A stretch of 64,000 bases of DNA from Kutzneria buriramensis (GTDB lineage Bacteria; Actinomycetota; Actinomycetes; Mycobacteriales; Pseudonocardiaceae). This document shows, piece after piece, positions 53,506 through 60,475 of this stretch. The position numbers were made by a program, and so were the translations under genes. The notes beneath the pieces were generated by a model. It saw only the letters and a program-made list of their open reading frames with translations. It ran no database searches and was not told where the DNA came from. Position 1 is the first letter of the stretch; each line of letters opens with the position of its first letter. Location of the stretch: positions 248,001 through 312,000 of the forward strand of contig NZ_QUNO01000007.1 of assembly GCF_003387475.1 (NCBI RefSeq). Reading direction: 5' to 3'.

Positions 53506-54494
53506 CGCGGGCCCGCCGACATCGTCAGGACGATCTTGCCCTGGAGGTGCCCGCGTTCCCCGCGCTCATGCGCACCGCGGGCGTCTTCCAGCGGGTAGAC
53601 ACTATCGATGGCGACCGTGAGCGTGCCGGCGTCGAACAGTTTGTTCAGCTCACGCAGGTCCGCCCCGCTGGACTGCACCTGCCCGCCGGCTTTCGCGATA
53701 CCGCGCCGCGAAAGTTCTCCGGGCGGATAGAACGCAAGGGTGATGGGAACCACACGGCCGCCGTCGACCAGGGCCGGCAACCACCGTCCCGCTTCGAGTC
53801 CCCCGATGCTGCCGACACAGTCGATCAGCACGTCCACTGTGCCCGCAGCCGCGACCGGATCCCCGGTGGTGTAGTCGACGAAAGTCTTGACTCCCAAGTC
53901 ACGTAGGAACTTTTCGTGTCGCCCGGACGCGACCGCGACGACTTCCGCGCCCCGCAGCCGCGCCAGCTGCACCGCAAAGTGGCCGACTCCGCCCGCTGCG
54001 CCGACGACAAGCACACGCTGGCCCGGCTGCACCGCGTCATGACGGTGGATCTGCTGCCAGGCGGTGAGCGCCGCCATCGGCACGGCTGCTGCCTCGACAT
54101 GGCTGAGCCGTTGCGGTTTCGGTGCCAGGTCGGCGACCGGCGCGTTCACGTACTCCGCGTGGGTGCGGCCGTGGCCGCGACCGTCGAAGGGCGGAAAGCG
54201 CACCAGGCCGTAGACCTGGTCCCCCACGGAGAACTCGGCGACGTCCGCACCCACGGCAACGACCTCGCCGCAGACGTCCGCGCCGGAAATCGACGGGCGC
54301 GCAATCGGGGGCCGGTACTCCGGCGGCAGATCCGCGAACCCGCTGCGGCCCCGCAGATCGGAGGGATTCACCCCCGCGGCATGCACCTCCAGCAACACCT
54401 CACCGCTGCCCGGGGCGGGGCGGTCGATCTCCTCCACCCGCACCACCTCCGGGCCGCCGGAGGTGAATACCACCGCTGCTCGCATCGTCTTCAT
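53502..54494 (-). CDS. Zinc-independent MDR oxidoreductase (quinone oxidoreductase-like)
   Basis: 330 residues from the ATG at 54494 (GGGGGA upstream). GroES-like part with GVNPSDLRGRSGFADLPPEY, nucleotide loop VLVVGAAGGVGHFAVQLARL (AxxGVGxxAxQ) and the adenosine-site turn VAVASGRHEKFLRDLG. No zinc-binding cysteines, so it is a NADPH:quinone oxidoreductase/enone reductase type. First gene of an operon with tetR (4-bp overlap); the inducing compound is presumably a quinone or electrophile. Confidence 0.85.
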   Translation of the reverse strand: MKTMRAAVVFTSGGPEVVRVEEIDRPAPGSGEVLLEVHAAGVNPSDLRGRSGFADLPPEYRPPIARPSISGADVCGEVVAVGADVAEFSVGDQVYGLVRFPPFDGRGHGRTHAEYVNAPVADLAPKPQRLSHVEAAAVPMAALTAWQQIHRHDAVQPGQRVLVVGAAGGVGHFAVQLARLRGAEVVAVASGRHEKFLRDLGVKTFVDYTTGDPVAAAGTVDVLIDCVGSIGGLEAGRWLPALVDGGRVVPITLAFYPPGELSRRGIAKAGGQVQSSGADLRELNKLFDAGTLTVAIDSVYPLEDARGAHERGERGHLQGKIVLTMSAGPR

Positions 54495-54524
54495 TCCCCC
54501 ACCACAACCTTCCCGTCCCACCCT

Positions 54525-54577
54525 CCTGACCGATCGGTCAGGTCTGTCACCGTACGGTCGCGCTGACCGATCGGTCA
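54525..54577. promoter_or_regulatory. Two perfect TetR palindromes in the oxidoreductase promoter
   Basis: CCTGACCGATCGGTCAGG (54525-54542) is a perfect 18-bp palindrome, and TGACCGATCGGTCA recurs at 54564-54577 (14-bp perfect). Centres are 37 bp apart. They lie 31-83 bp upstream of the oxidoreductase start. This strict symmetry is typical of TetR operators such as those of QacR/AcnR-like proteins. Confidence 0.85.
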
Positions 54578-54761
54578 AGCAGTCAGGCGTGCCCGGCTTC
54601 GGCGTCGGTTCGGCAGCAGCGCACCGGGCGACGAGGATCCTGCTGGCTGGTGGCGGGTCACTGCCCATTCGCCGACATGTTGCTGACTGTCGGGACCAAA
54701 CCTGTCGCCGGCAGAGCAGGCGTCGGCGGCGCTGGCACAGACCGGGCAGGGCAGAGCTTGA

Positions 54762-54977
54762 TCAAGTGCCTTGGGTGCCCGGATCGTTGGTGATGCCCAA
54801 GACGGGGAGTGCTCGCCCTGGCTCGTCGCGGATGGCCCGGGTGGCTCTGGCGATGTTGTCGGCTCCGAGGGTTTTCAGCACACCGATGGCGATGTCGCGG
54901 AGGGGTCGCCATATGCTTTGAACTGCATGGACGTAGTTTTCGGCACGAAGAGCCGAACTGACGTCGGCTGCGGTCAT
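54762..54977 (-). pseudogene. ISAs1/IS4-type transposase, C-terminal remnant
   Basis: 71 residues: ALRAENYVHAVQSIWRPLRD, then IAIGVLKTLGADNIARATRAI and ARALPVLG-like GRALPVLGI at the end. It matches the C-terminal tail of ISAs1-family DDE transposases (N-x-A-x-A-x-R...ALxVLG). No catalytic domain lies upstream on this strand, so the element is lost. Confidence 0.55.
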
Positions 54978-55195
54978 CGTGCCGCCGCGCTGGGTCCGGC
55001 GCTGTCACACGGCCTGGTGCGAGGTCGGTGGACGTATCTGTGGCGTCAGCCCGTGCCTCTGTTGCCGGCGCCTCTGCCGGCACTCACCGACCGCATGCGC
55101 GCACCGTATTCACCAAGTACGTCCAGCACTGCAACGGTCGACAGCCGCGTCGTTCTCGCGAACTCCGCCCGCCGCAGTGGACCGCGCCACGCGGT

Positions 55196-55942
55196 TCAGC
55201 CGTTGTCGAGCTTCTTCACTCCCCATGCCTGGAACAGAAACGCCGTGGCCGATGTCTTGAGCAACCGCACCGTCTCGCCTCGGCCGGCCAGCCAGCGCAG
55301 CAGGTCGAGCGCGGAAGGCCGCAGACCGGCCAGGGTCAGCTGGACGCCGTGCCTCGCGCATTCACGCACGAGGGCCTTGCGATCCACCAGCAACGTCGGA
55401 TCGTGGATCCCCCTGGGGATTCCGCCCGGAACCCGTTCCGCCACGGTGATGGCCAGGATCCGGCAGAGCCTGGTCGCTGCCAGGGTGTCGATGACCAGCA
55501 ACCCTCCGGGGCGGAGTATTCGGCAGCCCTCGCTGACCGCGCCGGCGAGGTCGGGAAGGTGTTCGAGGATCTCGCCGGCCACCACGACATCGGCGCACGA
55601 GTCCGGCAGCGGAATCCGCAGCACGTCCGCGCGAACCGCGCACACCCCATGCTGGGCCGCCTGGGCGAGGGCGGGGGCCGAGAGGTCGAAACCCAGATGA
55701 AGGTAGCCCTTGTCCACGAGGTGCGGGGCGAGAAGTCCGGCGCCGCAGGCAAGATCGACCAGGAGTGCCCGCGGGCGATCGGCCGGCGGCAACAGATCCG
55801 CGCGGGCGGCAGCCAACCAGTGCAGACCGGCCATGGGTCCGTTGGGTTTCCACCACTGGTCGGCCAGGTCGTTGTACTGCTCGGGGTCGTTCCGCGCGCG
55901 GACGGGTCCGGTCCAGCGCTTCGGGCGGACGTAGGTTGTCAC
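55196..55942 (-). CDS. UbiG-like class I SAM methyltransferase
   Basis: 248 residues from GTG 55942. The N-terminus QYNDLADQWWKPNGPMAGLH is the UbiG-type lid sequence, followed by the SAM motif ALLVDLACGAGLLAPHLVDK, the acidic post-motif GFDLSAPAL, and motif II CADVVVAGEILEHLPDL. UbiG enzymes O-methylate quinone precursors. Actinobacteria use menaquinone and not ubiquinone, so a phenolic natural product or quinone substrate is more likely. Monocistronic. Confidence 0.82.
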   Translation of the reverse strand: MTTYVRPKRWTGPVRARNDPEQYNDLADQWWKPNGPMAGLHWLAAARADLLPPADRPRALLVDLACGAGLLAPHLVDKGYLHLGFDLSAPALAQAAQHGVCAVRADVLRIPLPDSCADVVVAGEILEHLPDLAGAVSEGCRILRPGGLLVIDTLAATRLCRILAITVAERVPGGIPRGIHDPTLLVDRKALVRECARHGVQLTLAGLRPSALDLLRWLAGRGETVRLLKTSATAFLFQAWGVKKLDNG

Positions 55943-56645
55943 CTCGCGTCACCTCCAGTCGGTGGATGCCACAGGGCACCAATCTGCATGGAGCCACGTG
56001 AGCTATCCAAGTGGTACGTGCCCGCTCCCGCAGCGATCGGCGCTCGATCAGTCCTCCCAAGCTTTCACTGTCCTGAAAGTGGCTTCGTCGCTGCTGGCGT
56101 GCCGATGCCCTCGTCCTGACCAATCCGCACGCCCGTCGGCGGGACGACTGAGGAACTCGACGGGATGGCTCGATGGACAAACCCGGCTTCCCGCCCCGTG
56201 GTCCACACGGCGTTGCTCGCGACACGCTGACCCTCGCCGTCTCTGAATCTGTCAGTTCGCGACCGAAGCCGTGCGTGGGAGTTTCGACCACGTTCGGCTA
56301 GCCGGTGGGCGCATGGAGTCACATTTCCTGGTGCGTCGGTTCCTTCGGCCCGCGGAAAGTGGTCCCTGCCGTCCGCGTCCGTCGAAACCCGGGCTATTTC
56401 ACTCGAACGGATGACGGTTGGATCGCGACGAGCGTCCAGCCGGCAGAAACGGTCGTTGCCGCGCCGTCCGCCGCGACGCGGGCGACCCTCGGCGCCGGTG
56501 TCGCCGCCGAACCTTCGCGTACGTGGAAATCAGCTGGCAGTGCGCCGGGAACCGGTTTCTTTCGCGTGGCTTGGGCGCTTCTCCGGCGGCGCTCGGCACA
56601 TCGACGGGTCTCGACGGCTGTGCTAGGTTTCGCGCAACTAAGCAG

Positions 56646-56661
56646 TTGCAAAGTTCTTTAA
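56646..56661. promoter_or_regulatory. Candidate ArsR operator, site E (TTG-N10-TAA variant)
   Basis: TTGCAAAGTTCTTTAA preceded by CAG matches the reverse complement of sites A and B (CAGTTGCAGAGCTTAGCAAG type) in 10 or more positions. It also overlaps the perfect repeat GCAACTAAGCAGTTGC. It is 740 bp before the Roadblock-like gene, so the controlled transcript is unclear. Confidence 0.35.
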
Positions 56662-57135
56662 GTCGGAAGGCGTTCGGGCGACGGCCTCGGCGGTGCCCGC
56701 GCGCCGCCGAGGGTAAGGAGGTGGAGGGCCGGGCGAATCGGCGGCCGTGTCGCGGGACGGCATCGGATCCGTCGACGGCGCACCGTTGATCGAGCGGAAG
56801 AATCGGTTGTTTCTGGGCTGTCGCCGAGCGGGCGACGGCGCAAAACGGGCTGCCCGCCCCGTTCGGGTGTTGCGGCTCTGTTTGGCGACGCCTTCTTTGT
56901 TTGTTTCGCCGATTCTGCGCGTCCGGCGCTCACTTGAATGTGTGCGCGCGGGCTTTGTGCTCCCTTTCGGAATGGTTCACTCGATAGTGTGGCCGGCGAA
57001 GGGGAAGTAACGTTGCCGGCGACTCTCCCGATGACGAATGGCGACGATATCGGGATTATTGGGAAGTGTTCGCCGGGCTGTTGTCGCCGGTGTGCGACGG
57101 TCGTTGCGGTGATCAAGTCGGTGACGTGTGGAGTG

Positions 57136-57165
57136 AAGGCGCGGCCATGTAAGGCGCGGCCATGT
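57136..57165 (+). repeat. Perfect 15-bp tandem duplication
   Basis: AAGGCGCGGCCATGT occurs twice in direct succession (57136-57150, 57151-57165), immediately before the candidate small gene at 57194. Confidence 0.9.
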
Positions 57166-57193
57166 CCGGATGGTGTCGGTGAAAGGTGGCGCA

Positions 57194-57385
57194 ATGAAGT
57201 TCGAACTGCGCCCGCGTTCGTCGAACGCGGCCTCCGCGATGTGGTGTCGGCGCGGGGCCGGGCTTTCCCAGTCGCCGCCGACTGTCCGGAGTGGACGGTG
57301 CGGTACGGACGCTTGTCCTGTGCAGTTGGGTCAGTACGAGGTCGAGGCGCGCGTGTCAGGCGGCGCGTCCTCGTTCGTCAGTTGA
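57194..57385 (+). CDS. Possible small cysteine-containing protein (63 residues)
   Basis: ATG 57194 is preceded by GAAAGGTGG at a good distance. The product MKFELRPRSSNAASAMWCRR contains three cysteines (MWCRR, GRCGTD, DACPVQ) that could bind metal, and ends GQYEVEARVSGGASSFVS. No family recognised and codon bias gives weak support. Its stop is 19 bp before the Roadblock-like start, so it would be the first gene of that operon. Confidence 0.3.
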   Translation: MKFELRPRSSNAASAMWCRRGAGLSQSPPTVRSGRCGTDACPVQLGQYEVEARVSGGASSFVS

Positions 57386-57404
57386 TGTGAGGAAGGGACG
57401 CGTT

Positions 57405-57776
57405 GTGAACATCGATACGGCGTTGAAGGAATGCATGTCCATCGCCGGCGCTGTGGGTGTCGCGTTGGTGGACTACGAGAGCGGGATGTCGCTCGGCACC
57501 AGCGGTGGCGGTGACTGGCTGAACCTCGAGCTCGCGGCGGCCGGCAACACCGAGGTCGTCAGGTCCAAGCTTCGGGTGATGGGCGCGCTGTCGCTCAAGG
57601 ACACCATCGAGGACATTCTCATCACGCTTCACCGTCAGTACCACCTGATTAGGCTGATCGACTCCGTGAAGGCGAAGAGCTCGCTGTTCCTGTACCTGGT
57701 GCTGGAGCGGGAGAACTCGAACCTGGCCCTGGCCAGGCACCAACTCAAGCGCGTCGAGGCCGACCTGTACGTGTAG
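57405..57776 (+). CDS. Roadblock/LC7-like protein
   Basis: 123 residues from GTG 57405 (GGAAGGGA upstream). The beta-alpha-beta sequence SIAGAVGVALVDYESGMSLG, then ELAAAGNTEVVRSKLRVMGA and IEDILITLHRQYHLIRLI, SSLFLYLVLERENSNLALAR is the pattern of small actinobacterial Roadblock/LC7-fold proteins. These usually dimerise and act with small GTPases or kinases (e.g. MglB-like), but this one has no GTPase or CvnA-type kinase beside it. Instead it lies upstream of the second arsR copy and a 38-bp palindrome. Function unknown. Confidence 0.75.
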   Translation: MNIDTALKECMSIAGAVGVALVDYESGMSLGTSGGGDWLNLELAAAGNTEVVRSKLRVMGALSLKDTIEDILITLHRQYHLIRLIDSVKAKSSLFLYLVLERENSNLALARHQLKRVEADLYV

Positions 57777-57873
57777 GCGGCCGACGGCGTCGCGGGCGCT
57801 GAATTCCGCGCCGACGATTCGACCGGCGATTCGGCATTCTCTGGTCCGTGCGGGTGTGGCCGCCGCGCGGGCG

Positions 57874-57911
57874 ATGGTTCTGGCACGTTGTCGACAATGT
57901 GCCAGAACCAT
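57874..57911. repeat. 38-bp near-perfect palindrome without loop
   Basis: ATGGTTCTGGCAC (57874-57886) and GTGCCAGAACCAT (57899-57911) are exact reverse complements; between them TTGTCGACAA is itself a perfect palindrome, and the only mismatch is the G887/T898 pair, which would be a G-U wobble in RNA. It lies 98 bp after the Roadblock-like stop. It could be a strong operator or a terminator. Confidence 0.85.
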
Positions 57912-58157
57912 TCGAGAAGCGCCTCCCTGGCCGGGTCGAGTGCGGGACGGGCACGCCGTGCCGCGGGCGCGGTTCTCGGTGGTTCTCCGGTCGCCGGAAC
58001 GGGACGACGGTGGCCTGGTCGAGCGGGGCGGGTCGCGGGCTGACTGAAGGGAAGCCGAAGATGAGTGGCACTGCGCGGGCCGGGACCGGCGGCCGGAGAA
58101 TCCGAATTCACCGCTGCGGCCCGGCGGCCCGCGTAACACCGGCAATTCGGTTACGCC

Positions 58158-58173
58158 TTGCTAAGCTCTGCAA
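58158..58173. promoter_or_regulatory. Candidate ArsR operator, site B (TTG-N10-CAA)
   Basis: TTGCTAAGCTCTGCAA, 92 bp before the arsR2 start, equivalent to site A before arsR1 (91 bp). The inverted arms TTGC/GCAA are perfect here. Same orientation and spacing as site A. Confidence 0.5.
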
Positions 58174-58264
58174 CTGTGGATCTCGTCGGGAGCAGATGTG
58201 TTCGGTCCTTCGGCCGTGGGTCGAGGAAGGGCCGCGGCGTGACGACGAGGGCGGGGTGGTCCGC

Positions 58265-58636
58265 GTGAGCAGGCCGCTGTACCAGCTGAAGGCCGAGTTC
58301 TTCAAGACGTTGGGGCATCCGGCGCGGATCCGGGTGCTGGAGCTGCTCAGCCAGCGCGAGCACGCGGTGGGCGAGATGTTGCACGAGGTCGGCATAGAGG
58401 CGGCCAACCTCTCCCAGCAGCTGGCGGTGCTGCGGCGGGCAGGCCTCGTGGTGACCCGCAAAGAAGGCTCGAACGTCTACTACTCGCTGACCAGTCCGGA
58501 GGTGGCCGAGCTGCTCGCGGTGGCCCGGTCGATCCTGACCGGTGTGCTGTCCGGACAGATCGAACTCCTCGAAGACCTCCGCACGGTGACCGGGCGGCGT
58601 GCCGGCGCGGAAGGCGCGGGGCTGAGCCGAGGCTGA
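58265..58636 (+). CDS. ArsR-family winged-helix repressor (Rv0081-like), copy 2
   Basis: 123 residues from GTG 58265. The first 100 residues are almost identical to copy 1 at 7138: SRPLYQLKAEFFKTLGHPAR is unchanged, with a few substitutions such as GEMLHEVGIEAAN for AEMLPEVGIEATN. The C-terminal 20 residues (VTGRRAGAEGAGLSRG) differ. No hydrogenase-like operon follows this copy; instead site D appears 74 bp after the stop. Likely a recent intrachromosomal duplication giving a second repressor that can compete for the same sites. Confidence 0.85.
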   Translation: MSRPLYQLKAEFFKTLGHPARIRVLELLSQREHAVGEMLHEVGIEAANLSQQLAVLRRAGLVVTRKEGSNVYYSLTSPEVAELLAVARSILTGVLSGQIELLEDLRTVTGRRAGAEGAGLSRG

Positions 58637-59274
58637 TTGACGCCGGCCGTGGCGCTTCCGTGGTCGGCCTCCGTCGACGGTCCGGGGCCGAGCGTCGGCT
58701 CTCAAGCAGTTGCAAAGGGTCAACTGCGCAGAATGTAAATGCCGGTGGCTGGTGGGACGGAGCCGGGGTCGTTGCGGGAGTCCGTGACCACGTCCCCTTG
58801 ACCCCCAGTTGCCGCCCGAACGGTGCTCTGACCTGCGGAAGCGGAGAATCTGCTGCGTGCTGTGGGTTCGCTGCCGTCGGATGATGGGGGATTCACGCTG
58901 TTGAGGTAGGCACGTCGCTCCTGTCTCGCTCCTGCAACCGGCGACCACTCGATGACCGGCAGCAACGCTGGACCGTGCGCAAGTTCAAGGCCTGCGGGCC
59001 TTTGCGGACCTGAGTCTTCGCCGGAGTCGTCAACGAGTGCCGAGATGTGGCCTGAGGTGCAGCGACGACTTTTCGAGCCCCACACGGTCCGCCGGCGCTC
59101 GTGATCGCGTCGACCCTGGTCGCGTTGGGGCGCAGCCGTTCCACTGACCTTCACGTGGCACGGGTCCACAGACTCGACGACCCCATCGCGCTTGGCGCAC
59201 AAAGCGGCCCCGCGCGGATCGCGCGTGCCGTCCTTCGTCCGCCGGGATCGCACGCCGAAGTCGCTTGTCCCGGA
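58637..59274. other. Intergenic region with site D
   Basis: No gene is supported. 58708-58732 repeats the AGTTGCAA ... TCAACTGCGCAGA block found at 14691-14715. Frames further on (58900-59270) are Arg/Pro-rich and without motifs; they may include an old transposase but I cannot show it. Confidence 0.4.
58710..58723. promoter_or_regulatory. Candidate ArsR operator variant, site D (TTG-N8-CAA)
   Basis: GCAGTTG-CAAAGGGT-CAACTGC (58707-58727) is a perfect 7-bp inverted repeat and shares AGTTGCAA and TCAACTGCGCAGA with site C. The TTG/CAA spacing is 8 instead of 10, so binding may differ. Confidence 0.4.
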
Positions 59275-60294
59275 TCACCTTGCGGCCCGAGCAGTCGTTC
59301 CACGGTGCATGAACTCCACCGGCAGCAGAACCTTGGCGCCCAGTTCGGGTTCGGTGCCGCCTAGCCAGCCGAGCAGCGTGCGGGCCGCCAGCGCACCCAT
59401 CTTGTTCAGTGGCACCCGGACGGTGGTGAACGCCGGTGTCAGCCTGCGCATGAAGTCGACGTCGTTGTAGCCGGTGATCGAGACGTCACGCGGGCATTCG
59501 ATGCCCCGTGCCGTCAGGGCCTCCAGCGCGCCGATGGCGAGCAGGTCGTTGCCGGCGACAATAGCCGTGAAGGAAAAGCCTTGCGCCAGCACGGTGTTGA
59601 CGGCGGCGGCGCCAGCCTGCTCGGTGAACGACGAGCAGTTGACGACCGCGCGCGCAGTCGGCAACCGCCGCGCCCGCATGGCCTGCCGGAATGCGCTCGC
59701 CCGTTCGCGGCCGGTCGACGTGTCGGCGGGGCCCGCGAGGTGCAGGATCGACCGGTGGCCGAGCTGTTTCAGGTGATCGACGCACAGGTCGATGCCGTGC
59801 CGGTCGTCGGTGCCGAAGTACGGGAACGAGCAGCTCTGATTGCGGCGGTTGACGAGCACGGTTGGCACCGCGGCGGCGGCCAGCTCGTCGAGCACCGGGT
59901 CCTGCCACCGAGCGGTCGCGACGATGAACCCGTCGACGCCGCCAGCCCGCATCGCGGCGACCTGTGAACGCTCACGGCCGGGATCGTTGTTGGTGTCGGT
60001 GAGTACCAGGGTGTAGCCGGCCTCCACGAGCACCTGCTCAGCGCCGCGGACGATGTACGGGAACAGCGGGTTGGTGATGTCCGGGACGACCAGTGCGACA
60101 ACAAGCGATCGAGACGTCCGCAACCCTCGCGCGACAGTGTTGGGAAGGTAGCCGAGAAGGTGCGCGGCCCGCTCGACCCGTCGGACCGTCTGCCGGCTCA
60201 CCTCGCCGCGCGCGTTCGGGTTGAGCGCGCGAGACGCCGTGCCAGGATGCACACCGGCCTCCCTGGCGACGTCGACCAGGCGAACCCTGTTCAC
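59275..60294 (-). CDS. LacI-family transcriptional repressor
   Basis: 339 residues from GTG 60294. The HTH VRLVDVAREAGVHPGTASRA begins the protein, with the minor-groove hinge YLPNTVARGLRTSRS, then a periplasmic-binding-like sensor domain (VVPDITNPLFPYIVRGAEQV). Divergent from the Liv-type importer operon; two palindromes with ATCGAT centres lie between (60321-60334, 60420-60437). It probably represses the importer and itself until its ligand (a transported solute or metabolite) is bound. Confidence 0.88.
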   Translation of the reverse strand: MNRVRLVDVAREAGVHPGTASRALNPNARGEVSRQTVRRVERAAHLLGYLPNTVARGLRTSRSLVVALVVPDITNPLFPYIVRGAEQVLVEAGYTLVLTDTNNDPGRERSQVAAMRAGGVDGFIVATARWQDPVLDELAAAAVPTVLVNRRNQSCSFPYFGTDDRHGIDLCVDHLKQLGHRSILHLAGPADTSTGRERASAFRQAMRARRLPTARAVVNCSSFTEQAGAAAVNTVLAQGFSFTAIVAGNDLLAIGALEALTARGIECPRDVSITGYNDVDFMRRLTPAFTTVRVPLNKMGALAARTLLGWLGGTEPELGAKVLLPVEFMHRGTTARAAR

Positions 60295-60320
60295 ATCGGT
60301 AGGATAACCCCGTCACCAGG

Positions 60321-60334
60321 CACAATCGATTGCG
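60321..60334. promoter_or_regulatory. LacI operator half-perfect palindrome near the lacI start
   Basis: CACAATCGATTGCG resembles the perfect site at 60420 (CACAATCGATTGTG) with two changes at the right end. It lies 27 bp upstream of the lacI start and is suited to autoregulation. Confidence 0.65.
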
Positions 60335-60419
60335 TCGGCCGATTGGCGACGTTGTTCCTTGTGAACAAAGGATTTGCTCCGTACACGTCTTGACACGACC
60401 CGTGGTCGGGTGGACGCTT

Positions 60420-60437
60420 CCCACAATCGATTGTGGG
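60420..60437. promoter_or_regulatory. LacI operator, perfect palindrome before the Liv-type operon
   Basis: CCCACAATCGATTGTGGG is a perfect 18-bp palindrome with the ATCGAT centre usual for LacI/GalR operators. It is 38 bp upstream of the substrate-binding protein start at 60476, and would cover its promoter. Confidence 0.85.
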
Positions 60438-60475
60438 CTTGATGGCGTGCCTCCGATGCCCGGGGAGGGCGGACG

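Larger units (their letters stand above)
55943..57404. other. 1.46-kb stretch with candidate operator E and no clear long gene
   Basis: Translations in all frames give no recognised domain. The part 56850-57060 is less G+C-rich. Contents I can point to: site E at 56646-56661, an adjacent inverted repeat GCAACT-AAGC-AGTTGC at about 56635-56650, a 15-bp tandem duplication at 57136-57165 and a small candidate gene at 57194. Confidence 0.4.
57777..58264. other. Intergenic region between the Roadblock-like gene and arsR2
   Basis: Holds the 38-bp palindrome (57874-57911) and site B (58158-58173). From about 58158 to 58264 it is similar base by base to 7032-7137, the upstream region of arsR copy 1, so the duplication includes the control region. 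No gene is supported here. Confidence 0.6.

Noticed and set aside
56305-56661. 118-residue frame covering site E
   Set aside because: No homology features and no ribosome site; lies in a region that otherwise looks non-coding.
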